Source of the DNA: Chloroflexota bacterium
Lineage (GTDB): Bacteria; Chloroflexota; Dehalococcoidia; UBA3495
Length of the DNA stretch: 7,818 nt
Assembly (NCBI GenBank): GCA_022571575.1
Contig: JACZXN010000065.1
Location: forward strand, 1-7,818
Direction: 5' to 3'
Position 1 is the first letter of the stretch. Each line of letters opens with the position of its first letter. The notes under the pieces were generated by a model. It did not search any database and was not told where the DNA came from. It saw only the letters and a list, made by a program, of their open reading frames with translations. Position numbers and translations under genes: made by a program. Below, piece by piece: positions 1 to 6,756 of the stretch.

Positions 1-208
1 CCTGGGCGGCCCCATCGCCCTGGTGCAAGAGGGCGACATCATCACCCTGGACATACCCAACCGCCAGTTGAACGTGCGACTCACCGACGAGGAGTTCACC
101 GACCGGAGGAGCAAGTGGCAGCCCCTGCCGCCCAACTACACCACCGGCGCCCTGGCCAAGTACGCCAAATTGGTCTCCTCGGCGTCCCTGGGCGCGGTGA
201 CCGGCTGA
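1..208 (+). CDS. ilvD: Dihydroxy-acid dehydratase, C-terminal end (partial)
   Basis: The last 68 residues of IlvD, read in the frame beginning at base 2; the 5' part lies outside the window. IlvD is the cytosolic Fe-S enzyme that dehydrates 2,3-dihydroxy-acids to 2-keto acids in isoleucine and valine synthesis. The family's C-terminal signature is visible: [11 protein letters not shown], then DIPNR, an acidic EEF(T)DRR stretch with a following Trp, and the closing [20 protein letters not shown], which matches the usual IlvD ending. The visible part belongs to the C-terminal swivel domain, so the Fe-S cysteines and catalytic residues are not in view. The frame is intact to its TGA stop, so the end of the gene looks normal. 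The next gene begins 75 nt later with its own promoter and operator, so they are probably not co-transcribed by design. EDD (Entner-Doudoroff dehydratase) is a paralogue, but the ending fits IlvD better. Confidence 0.93.
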   Translation, partial: LGGPIALVQEGDIITLDIPNRQLNVRLTDEEFTDRRSKWQPLPPNYTTGALAKYAKLVSSASLGAVTG

Positions 209-223
209 CGCGGCGGAGGAACA

Positions 224-252
224 TTGCTTTGCTCTTAAATCTGTCATACTAT
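224..252 (+). promoter_or_regulatory. Candidate sigma-70-type promoter of the toxin-antitoxin module
   Basis: A -35-like TTGCTT (224-229) and a -10-like TACTAT (247-252) are separated by 17 nt in an AT-rich patch (bases 241-300 count to 42% G+C) between ilvD and the antitoxin. The hexamers match consensus only 3/6 and 4/6, so the call rests mostly on spacing, location and base composition. The -10 lies inside the palindrome at 246-268, as expected for autorepression by the TA complex. Confidence 0.45.
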
Positions 253-268
253 GGTAATACCACAGTAT
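246..268. promoter_or_regulatory. Palindromic operator for the RHH antitoxin / TA complex
   Basis: The left arm ATACTATGGTA (246-256) and right arm TACCACAGTAT (258-268) flank a single central base. They are reverse complements at 10 of 11 positions; the only mismatch is the sixth base. Ribbon-helix-helix antitoxins bind such inverted repeats as paired dimers and usually repress their own operon, with the toxin modulating affinity. The site overlaps the predicted -10 and ends 15 nt before the antitoxin ATG. The palindrome is seen directly; the binding protein is inferred from position. Confidence 0.7.
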
Positions 269-283
269 TCCCAAGGTATGACC

Positions 284-547
284 ATGGCTAAGATCGCTAT
301 CAGTCTTCCAGACGAAGTCCTCGACGCCGTCGAGAAAGAACGCGCCGCAGCGGGCATCAGCCGCAGCGAATACTTCCGCCGGACGGTTGAGGAACACCTC
401 AGCCGCGAAAAGGAAAAGGAAGATGTGGCACGGTACATACAGGGCTACTTGGACGATCCGGAAACGCCGGAAGAGGTGAGATTTGCGGAGGCGGCGGCCC
501 ATTACGCCTTTGACGGCGAATCCTGGGAAGAAGAGTTCAATAAATGA
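284..547 (+). CDS. Ribbon-helix-helix (CopG/MazE-like) antitoxin
   Basis: An 87-residue protein with the form of a type II antitoxin. The N-terminus is a ribbon-helix-helix DNA-binding fold: beta strand KIAISLP (3-9), helix A (about 10-23) and helix B starting ISRSEYFRR (25-33). A charged linker follows, then an acidic tail (about 56-87) ending WEEEFNK, the kind of segment that wraps and blocks a MazF toxin. I chose ATG 284 because AAGG (273-276) sits 7 nt upstream. In-frame ATG 278 leaves almost no room for that site, and in-frame ATG 251 lies inside the operator palindrome and would add non-RHH residues. Its stop overlaps the toxin start (ATGA, 544-547), giving translational coupling and antitoxin-first order. 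It probably represses its own promoter through the palindrome at 246-268. The exact antitoxin subfamily is not settled. Confidence 0.88.
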   Translation: MAKIAISLPDEVLDAVEKERAAAGISRSEYFRRTVEEHLSREKEKEDVARYIQGYLDDPETPEEVRFAEAAAHYAFDGESWEEEFNK

Positions 548-861
548 AACGGGGCGAAGTCTGGTGGGCCAACCTACCCGCCCCCACCGGGCACCGTCCA
601 GTGGTCCTGATATCGCGGGATGAGGCCTATTCGTACCGTGAAATGGTCGTGATCGCTCCGGTTACCCGGCGGATACGCGGCATTCCAGCAGAGGTGACAT
701 TGGGTCAAGAAGACGGTATGCCCCAGGTTTGCGTGGTGAACCTGGACAGCATGACTACCATCCCCAAAGCAGGACTACAACGCCGGATCACCGGCCTGAG
801 CGCCGATAAGATCCGGGCCGTGGATTCAGCCATCCGCTTTGCCTTGGGACTGGAGGAGTAA
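544..861 (+). CDS. mazF: MazF/PemK-type endoribonuclease toxin
   Basis: A 105-residue protein, typical length for MazF/PemK toxins, which cleave mRNA at short sequence motifs in the cytosol and halt translation until neutralised by the cognate antitoxin. Family landmarks appear in order: RGEVWWANLP (3-12), RPVVLISRD (18-26), VVIAPVTRRIRGIPAEV (35-51), DGMPQVCVVNLDSM (57-70), then TIPKAGLQRRITGLS (72-86) and a C-terminal helix ending ALGLEE. The residues matching the catalytic Arg and Thr of characterised MazF proteins (R25 and T48 in Bacillus subtilis MazF) are R18 and T41. The SH3-like barrel appears complete and the frame is intact, so the toxin is probably active. It starts inside the antitoxin stop codon. 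The symbol marks the family; RNA cleavage specificity cannot be read from sequence. Confidence 0.93.
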   Translation: MKRGEVWWANLPAPTGHRPVVLISRDEAYSYREMVVIAPVTRRIRGIPAEVTLGQEDGMPQVCVVNLDSMTTIPKAGLQRRITGLSADKIRAVDSAIRFALGLEE

Positions 862-935
862 TGGCCGCCATGCCAAAGCTCGGCCAAGCGCTCCAAGACC
901 GCCCCACAGTCACAAAACGGGCGGTGACGAAGTAA
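861..935 (+). CDS. Possible 24-residue ORF coupled to the toxin gene
   Basis: A very short ORF whose ATG overlaps the toxin stop (TAATG, 859-863) and whose TAA ends 4 nt before the next gene's ATG at 940. A strong Shine-Dalgarno stretch, GGAGGAG (852-858), lies in the last toxin codons. It is tight for ATG 861 and 11 nt from an internal in-frame ATG at 870, which would give a 21-residue product. The peptide (MAAMPKLGQALQDRPTVTKR and four more residues) is basic in its second half, with no membrane segment and no family I recognise. It could be a real microprotein, a coupling device that delivers ribosomes to the poorly initiated gene at 940, or chance, since GGAGGAG also simply encodes Glu-Glu in the toxin tail. 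Confidence 0.3.
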   Translation: MAAMPKLGQALQDRPTVTKRAVTK

Positions 936-939
936 CGCC

Positions 940-1167
940 ATGCGGAGAAAACAGAAAGACTACAACAAGCTGGAGCTTGAGACCATCGCGGCCCTGCGGG
1001 CCGAGGGCCACGACTCCTTCTCGGAGATGGTGGGGCCCCTCCGCCGCCGCATGGCCGAACAGACCGGCCGGAAGAACAGGCCCACGCCGCGTCTGGTCCG
1101 GTTCTCCGTGACGGCGGCTGGGCTGGCCATCGTCGGCCTGTTGTTTTTGATTGAATTTATCAGATAG
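940..1167 (+). CDS. Small single-pass membrane protein, function unknown
   Basis: A 75-residue protein I cannot assign. Residues 1-50 are highly charged and probably helical (LELETIAALRAEG, then GPLRRRMAEQTGRKNR). Residues about 55-73 (FSVTAAGLAIVGLLFLIEF) form one hydrophobic segment, after which only Ile-Arg remains. The basic stretch before the membrane segment predicts a cytoplasmic N-terminus by the positive-inside rule, as in a tail-anchored protein. An in-frame TGA at 925-927 leaves ATG 940 as the first ATG. Its Shine-Dalgarno sequence is weak, so coupling to the short ORF ending at 935 is plausible. The N-terminal part faintly recalls the start of actinobacterial DUF3040 membrane proteins, but it is too short and has one membrane segment rather than two; I do not claim membership. 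It lies between the TA module and malic enzyme, so its neighbours do not reveal a role. Confidence 0.6.
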   Translation: MRRKQKDYNKLELETIAALRAEGHDSFSEMVGPLRRRMAEQTGRKNRPTPRLVRFSVTAAGLAIVGLLFLIEFIR

Positions 1168-1193
1168 ACCGGCAGTCACCCGGCAACTATAGC
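1165..1193 (+). promoter_or_regulatory. Weak candidate promoter upstream of the malic enzyme gene
   Basis: TAGACC (1165-1170) and TATAGC (1188-1193) are separated by 17 nt and each match four of six sigma-70 consensus bases. They lie in the 63-nt gap between the small membrane protein and malic enzyme, where a promoter for the downstream gene block would be expected. The -35 element begins at the stop codon of the preceding gene. The match is modest and could be chance. Confidence 0.22.
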
Positions 1194-1230
1194 GGGCCTG
1201 AGGGCCACGAAGATCAGGAGATAGTTGAAT

Positions 1231-2385
<1,155 letters not shown>

Positions 2386-2392
2386 CGCCTTC

Positions 2393-3973
2393 ATGCCATA
2401 TCAAACCCCTCAACGCGTGACCGTGGAGTCACTGGACCGGTTCCGGGCCAACCTCCAGTCGCTGGTGGCTGAGAAGGCCAAGACCCTGACCGGCCTGCGT
2501 TACTGCGACCTCCGCATCGAGGTCCGGGAAGAGCGCGGAGCGGTGGCCGAGAACGGCGCGGAGAAGGCCAGCTCCGAGGACTACGCCTTCGACTTCGGCG
2601 TCCGCGCCATCGCCGGGGCGCGCACCAGCGCCTCCGGATACTTCGGCCGGGTCCTGGGCACAACGGACCTGGACCGCCTGGAAGACGTGGTCTGGGACGG
2701 CATCAAGCAGGCCCATAGCCGGGCCCGGGCCAGCGCCAGTCAGAAGTCCCAGCTTAAAGGCCGCTACACCCATCTGGGCGGCAGTCTGACCGCCACCGAC
2801 CTGGCCCCCGTGACAGTCTGCCAGGACACGGTCCCGGCTACCTACACGGACGACCCCCGGCAGGTGCCCTTGGCGGAGACCGTCAAGATGGCCGTGGACG
2901 GATGCAAAACCCTGCAGAGTCAGGGAGACAACATCGTCTACGCCGCCTGCTCGGCCTCCACCTTCCTGCTCCGGGAGCTTTTCCTGAGCTCCGACGGCGC
3001 GGACATCGACCAGAGCTTCGCCCAGACCGAGGGGTTCGCCATCGCCATCTGCGCCGGCGAGCACGGCAACTTTGAGCTTTACGATTTCACCGGCCACCAG
3101 CGCGGCTGGGAGGTGCTGACCGAAGGCTATTCCAACGGGCCCATCGTTCTCCCCAGCTTCCTGGACTTCTGCCGGAAGCTGGGCTCGGACGCCGTGGAGG
3201 TCGCCGGCGCGCCGCCCCTCAGACCTCCGGACAAAGAGGTAACGGTGGTTACCAACCCCCATTTCAACACTTTGTTGGTCCATGAGGTGGTCGGCCATCC
3301 CTCGGAATTGGACCGGGCGCTGAAGTACGAGACGGCTTACGCCGGGCGCTCCTGGTTCCTCAAGGACCTGGAAGACAACCAGCTTGGCAAGCAGATAGCC
3401 TCGCCGTTGGTCACCGCCTACTCGGACCCGGTCATGGAGGGCTACGGCTCCTTCAAGTACGACCACGAGGGCACCCTCGCCCGCCGGGCCTATATCCTGC
3501 GGGACGGCGTGCTGGAGGAGTTCTTGAACAACCGCCAGACGGCGGTCATCATGGGGGTTGAGCCCAACGGGTCGGCCCGCTCCACCGAGGCCCAGTTGGT
3601 CCCCCTGATCCGGATGACCAACACCATCTTCGGCCCCGGCCGGCAGGACCCTCAGAGCATCATCTCAGAGGTGGAAGACGGGTATTACATCGACGGACAC
3701 CGGACACCGTCCATCGCCGAGTCCCGGGAGAACTTCCGCATCACCGCGGTCAAGGTCTACGAGATCAAGAACGGGCAGTTGGGCCGGCTGTACCGGGACG
3801 GCGGCATCACCTCGGACAGCCGGGACTATTTCATGTCCATCGACGCCGTGGGCAACGACCTGCGGGTGAACCCCATACCCAACTGCGGCAAGGGCCAACC
3901 CATGCAGGCCAAGCGGATGAGCAACGGCGGACCCACCATGAGGGGCGTCGCGCGGCTGACCGGGCCCGGTTAA
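2393..3973 (+). CDS. tldD: TldD-type zinc metalloprotease subunit
   Basis: A 526-residue member of the TldD/PmbA family. In characterised systems TldD carries the zinc site and pairs with TldE to form a cytosolic peptidase that trims peptides, including microcin B17 precursor and the antitoxin CcdA. The zinc motif HEVVGH (H297, E298, H302) is followed by PSELD. The distant conserved Cys (C498, in NPIPNCGKGQ) corresponds to the third zinc ligand of E. coli TldD. Other family blocks are RQTAVIMG, RMTNT (407-411) and a C-terminal NGGPTMRG. All catalytic elements are present. It is longer than E. coli TldD (481 residues) and has VV where E. coli has GV in its HEGVGH motif. ATG 2393 is chosen because earlier in-frame starts lie inside the malic enzyme gene. 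No Shine-Dalgarno sequence precedes it, so coupling across the 7-nt gap is likely. The probable partner is the TldE-like gene at 5154. Confidence 0.92.
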   Translation: MPYQTPQRVTVESLDRFRANLQSLVAEKAKTLTGLRYCDLRIEVREERGAVAENGAEKASSEDYAFDFGVRAIAGARTSASGYFGRVLGTTDLDRLEDVVWDGIKQAHSRARASASQKSQLKGRYTHLGGSLTATDLAPVTVCQDTVPATYTDDPRQVPLAETVKMAVDGCKTLQSQGDNIVYAACSASTFLLRELFLSSDGADIDQSFAQTEGFAIAICAGEHGNFELYDFTGHQRGWEVLTEGYSNGPIVLPSFLDFCRKLGSDAVEVAGAPPLRPPDKEVTVVTNPHFNTLLVHEVVGHPSELDRALKYETAYAGRSWFLKDLEDNQLGKQIASPLVTAYSDPVMEGYGSFKYDHEGTLARRAYILRDGVLEEFLNNRQTAVIMGVEPNGSARSTEAQLVPLIRMTNTIFGPGRQDPQSIISEVEDGYYIDGHRTPSIAESRENFRITAVKVYEIKNGQLGRLYRDGGITSDSRDYFMSIDAVGNDLRVNPIPNCGKGQPMQAKRMSNGGPTMRGVARLTGPG

Positions 3974-4008
3974 AATGGGACCAGGCTAGACCAGACCAGG
4001 GGGGAACA

Positions 4009-5061
4009 ATGGCCGCAGCATTAGTAGTGATTGGCATAGTGGCCCTATTGTCCACGGGATTGGCCGTTATCCTGATGTTTCGGCTGCTCAAATCTGAGGG
4101 CGGCGCCCGCGGCCAGGACAGCGCCCTTGGCCATCAGGTGGGCGAGATCCGCCAGGGCATGGACCGGGTCAACCAGGCCATCCAGAACCTGAACGTGGAC
4201 CGGGCCAAGCAGTCAGAGCGCCTTGAAACCATGCTCACCAGCCTGAACAGCAGCTCCTCCGCCCTCCGGAATATCCTGGCCAACACCCAGGTCCGCGGCC
4301 AATGGGGCGAACGCATGGCCGAGGATGTGTTCCGGCTTATCGGCTTCGTCGAACCGGTGAACTACGTGAAGCAGACGACCATCACCGACGGCCTTTCACG
4401 GCCCGACTTCACCATCTTCATGCCCGACAATAAGAAGCTGAACATGGATGCCAAGTTCCCTCTGACCAACTACATGAAGTTCGTGGAGGCGGAGTCGGAG
4501 CAGGAGGCCGAACAACACAGCCGCGCCTTCCTGCGCGACGTGCGGGACCGGACCAGGGAAGTCGTGGGCCGGAACTACATCAATCCCGAAGACAATACCC
4601 TGGACTACGTGCTGGTTTTCATCCCCAACGAGACCATGTTCCACTACATCGTGCAGCATGGGCCCGACGTGGTGGAAGAAGCGCTCCGCAACAAGGTGGT
4701 GCTCTGCTCGCCCATCAGCTTGTTCGCCATACTGAGCGTGATACGCCACGCCCTGGACAACTTCGCCATCGAGCAGGCCTCCAACGAGATACTGTCCGAG
4801 CTGGCGGTCTTCGACCGGCAGTGGGACCGGTTCGTGAAACAGATGGACCTGGTCGGCAAGCGGTTCGAATTGGCTCAGAGCGGCTTCGAGTCCCTGGCGG
4901 GCACCCGCCGCCGGGCATTGGAAAGGCCCTTGGGACGCATCGAGGCCATCCGGAAGCAGCGGGGCGTTCCGGACGCGCCACAGGGCGGCTCCGGGGATGC
5001 CGACGACATCGTTGCCCTACCCGAGTCCGAGTTGGCCGAATCCGCGACCAGCGAAGAGTAA
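4009..5061 (+). CDS. rmuC: RmuC-family membrane-anchored nuclease-fold protein
   Basis: A 350-residue RmuC homologue. RmuC proteins limit DNA inversions between short inverted repeats in E. coli and carry a PD-(D/E)XK nuclease-like core; their biochemistry is poorly defined. The sequence shows an N-terminal membrane segment (about 3-25, ALVVIGIVALLSTGLAVILM), a coiled-coil-like region (about 40-92) and the signature RGQWGE (96-101). A candidate nuclease core follows: RPDF (131-134) with D133, then NMDAK (145-149) with D147 and K149. After this come PLTNY, IPNE (205-208) and LCSPISLFAIL (232-242), and a low-complexity acidic tail (about 322-350). It is shorter than E. coli RmuC (about 475 residues) because the coiled coil is short; the core looks complete. 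ATG 4009 is closely preceded by AGGGGGGA (3998-4005). It lies between the two TldD/TldE genes. Confidence 0.93.
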   Translation: MAAALVVIGIVALLSTGLAVILMFRLLKSEGGARGQDSALGHQVGEIRQGMDRVNQAIQNLNVDRAKQSERLETMLTSLNSSSSALRNILANTQVRGQWGERMAEDVFRLIGFVEPVNYVKQTTITDGLSRPDFTIFMPDNKKLNMDAKFPLTNYMKFVEAESEQEAEQHSRAFLRDVRDRTREVVGRNYINPEDNTLDYVLVFIPNETMFHYIVQHGPDVVEEALRNKVVLCSPISLFAILSVIRHALDNFAIEQASNEILSELAVFDRQWDRFVKQMDLVGKRFELAQSGFESLAGTRRRALERPLGRIEAIRKQRGVPDAPQGGSGDADDIVALPESELAESATSEE

Positions 5062-5088
5062 ACGTCAGGGTAACCATCTATGATCATC

Positions 5089-5106
5089 GGGACCACCGGG
5101 ACCACC
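5089..5106 (+). repeat. Two-copy 9-bp tandem repeat in the rmuC-tldE spacer
   Basis: GGGACCACC occurs twice in tandem (5089-5097, 5098-5106) and begins a partial third copy (GGA). It lies in the 92-nt spacer, the largest gap in the 1231-7560 block. The repeat is not palindromic, so it is neither a terminator nor an obvious operator. It may be slippage in non-coding DNA. Confidence 0.5.
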
Positions 5107-5153
5107 GGACTCACGAGGCAACCTGGGCCCAATGACCAGAAGGACCAACGATC

Positions 5154-6743
5154 TTGCTGCCGTTAGCCGACCTGCGCCGCGCCGTTAAGGACGCCCTTTC
5201 ATTCGCCTCGGCCCAGCCGGGCGTGGAGGAGGTCGAGGTATTCGCCTCCGCCGGGGCCAATCTCACCGTGCGGCTCAATTACACCTCCCACATCCCCAGC
5301 AACGGAGTGGAGGAACCCAAGTCGACCGAGGGCTACGGCCTGGGCATCCGGGCCGCTTTCCGGACTCCCGAAGGCGTCAGGACCGGGTTCGGCAGCGAGC
5401 CCACCGACCTTTCGGTGGATGGCGCCGCCCGGGCCCTGGAAAAGGCCCGTTCCGGCGCGGTCTCCGACCCGGAGTTCGTGTCGCTGCCCAAACTGGATGC
5501 GCCACTGCGCCGCGCCGCCAAAGAAAGCGGCGCACCGGATAATCAGGAGCCGGCCAATTACGACCCGGCATTGATGCGCATCGGGGGAAAGGGGCTGGTG
5601 GACGCCGGCTGGCGGATGATGGACCGGGCCCTGGACTCCTTCCAGTCTTCGGAAGACCTGATGGGACTGGCCGGGTCGCCGGAGAAGATGTCCCAGCTCG
5701 GCCTGATCCTGGGCGGGGACGTGGTCATGCTCCAGGACCGGATGGCCATCGCGTCCACCCATATCCCCAGGGTCCAGACCGAACAGAACACGCTGATCAT
5801 GTCCTTCGCCACGGCCATGATCGAGACCCAATCCAGCAAGGGCAGCGGCTGGTCCGTGGGCAGCAGGCTGGCCGGCTTCACCGGAGAGGCCGCCGCCGAA
5901 GCAGCCCGCAACGCCATTTTGTCCATGGACGGCCGGCGCATCCCCTCCGGCAGCTACAATGTGGTCCTTGGGCCCCAGGCGGTGGCCGAGATACTGGAAT
6001 GGGTTTTGATGCCGGGGCTGTCACTGGACATGTTCTACGCCGGGGCCTCGCCGTTCATGGGCAAGCTGGGCCAGATGGTCGCCTCGGAAGACTTCAACCT
6101 CTATGACGACGGCGCCGACCGTGGCCTGCCCAGTTCCAAGTCCATCACCGACGAGGGTCTGCCCACCGGACGCACGGACCTGATCCGCGAAGGCCAGCTT
6201 TCAGGCCTGCTGGCCGATTACTACAACTACCAGCGCATCTTGAACGACCCCACCGGAAGGGAGAAACTGGGCGTCCCGCCCAAGGATGCCCTGGAGAGCA
6301 TCGCCCCGCGCAACGGGTTCCGGCCCGGCAACGGCGGCGGCCGCGATTTCGGCGCCACCCCCAGCGCCGTCTCCAGCAACCTGGTGATCGAGGGCGGCCG
6401 GGGCCACAGCCGGGAAGAATTGCTGCGATTGGTTGGCGACGGGGTCTACATCGGCCGCATCTGGTACACCTACCCGGTGAACGGCATCACCAGCGGGGAC
6501 TTCAGCGGCACCATCATCGGCGACTCCTACCTGATCAAGGACGGCAAGCTGGCCGCCCCGTTGAAGCCGAACACGGTGCGGATGAACGACAACGTCCTTC
6601 GGCTGATCAACAACATCCTGGGCATCGCCACCCAACGCCGGGGCACCGTGCGCTGGTCGTCGGACCAGGTGACCTGGGCCCCCGAGATTGCGGTGGCCGG
6701 GTTCGGACTGGAGGAGATCTCCGAATACATGGAGAGCGTGTAA
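5154..6743 (+). CDS. tldE: TldE/PmbA-type subunit of the TldD/TldE protease
   Basis: A 529-residue member of the TldD/PmbA family without the HExxxH zinc motif, as expected for the non-metal partner (TldE, also called PmbA) that dimerises with TldD and helps form the substrate cavity. Family features: an N-terminal domain with GVEEVEVFASAG (23-34) and GYGLGIRAAF (60-69); GSYNVVLGPQAVAEILEWV (266-284) in the region where TldD has its zinc site; FSGTIIGDSYLIKDGKL (450-466); and NNILGIA (486-492). The start is TTG 5154: an in-frame TGA at 5133-5135 blocks extension, no ATG follows within the conserved N-terminus, and AGAAGGA (5138-5144) lies 9 nt upstream. It is about 80 residues longer than E. 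coli PmbA (450), matching the equally long TldD at 2393, which supports the two as a pair. The crotonase gene follows 13 nt later. Confidence 0.9.
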   Translation: MLPLADLRRAVKDALSFASAQPGVEEVEVFASAGANLTVRLNYTSHIPSNGVEEPKSTEGYGLGIRAAFRTPEGVRTGFGSEPTDLSVDGAARALEKARSGAVSDPEFVSLPKLDAPLRRAAKESGAPDNQEPANYDPALMRIGGKGLVDAGWRMMDRALDSFQSSEDLMGLAGSPEKMSQLGLILGGDVVMLQDRMAIASTHIPRVQTEQNTLIMSFATAMIETQSSKGSGWSVGSRLAGFTGEAAAEAARNAILSMDGRRIPSGSYNVVLGPQAVAEILEWVLMPGLSLDMFYAGASPFMGKLGQMVASEDFNLYDDGADRGLPSSKSITDEGLPTGRTDLIREGQLSGLLADYYNYQRILNDPTGREKLGVPPKDALESIAPRNGFRPGNGGGRDFGATPSAVSSNLVIEGGRGHSREELLRLVGDGVYIGRIWYTYPVNGITSGDFSGTIIGDSYLIKDGKLAAPLKPNTVRMNDNVLRLINNILGIATQRRGTVRWSSDQVTWAPEIAVAGFGLEEISEYMESV

Positions 6744-6749
6744 AAGGAG
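6744..6749 (+). promoter_or_regulatory. Ribosome binding site fixing the crotonase start
   Basis: AAGGAG lies immediately after the tldE stop codon and 7 nt before ATG 6757. It selects this ATG over in-frame starts inside tldE (the frame is open from 6688) and gives the protein the N-terminus expected of the family. Confidence 0.8.
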
Positions 6750-6756
6750 CGGACCG

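Noticed and set aside
251..283. N-terminal extension of the antitoxin from ATG 251
   Set aside because: The ATG lies inside the operator and -10 region with no ribosome binding site, and the extra residues precede the normal RHH beta strand.
1195..1206. GGCC-TGAG-GGCC hairpin before the malic enzyme gene
   Set aside because: A 4-bp stem without a T-tract is expected by chance in GC-rich DNA.
2429..3466. 345-residue minus-strand open frame opposite tldD
   Set aside because: Same composition artefact of high third-position G+C; the + strand carries an intact TldD.
3979..4000. Repeated GACCAG units in the tldD-rmuC gap
   Set aside because: Three short overlapping copies in a 35-nt spacer, with no symmetry or regulatory form; likely chance or slippage.
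5079..5084. TATGAT as a -10 element for a separate tldE promoter
   Set aside because: It matches five of six -10 bases, but no -35-like hexamer lies 16-18 nt upstream, so I cannot support a promoter.
5132..5134. ATG 5132 as the tldE start
   Set aside because: It is out of frame with the conserved TldE sequence by one base; its frame gives no TldE motifs.
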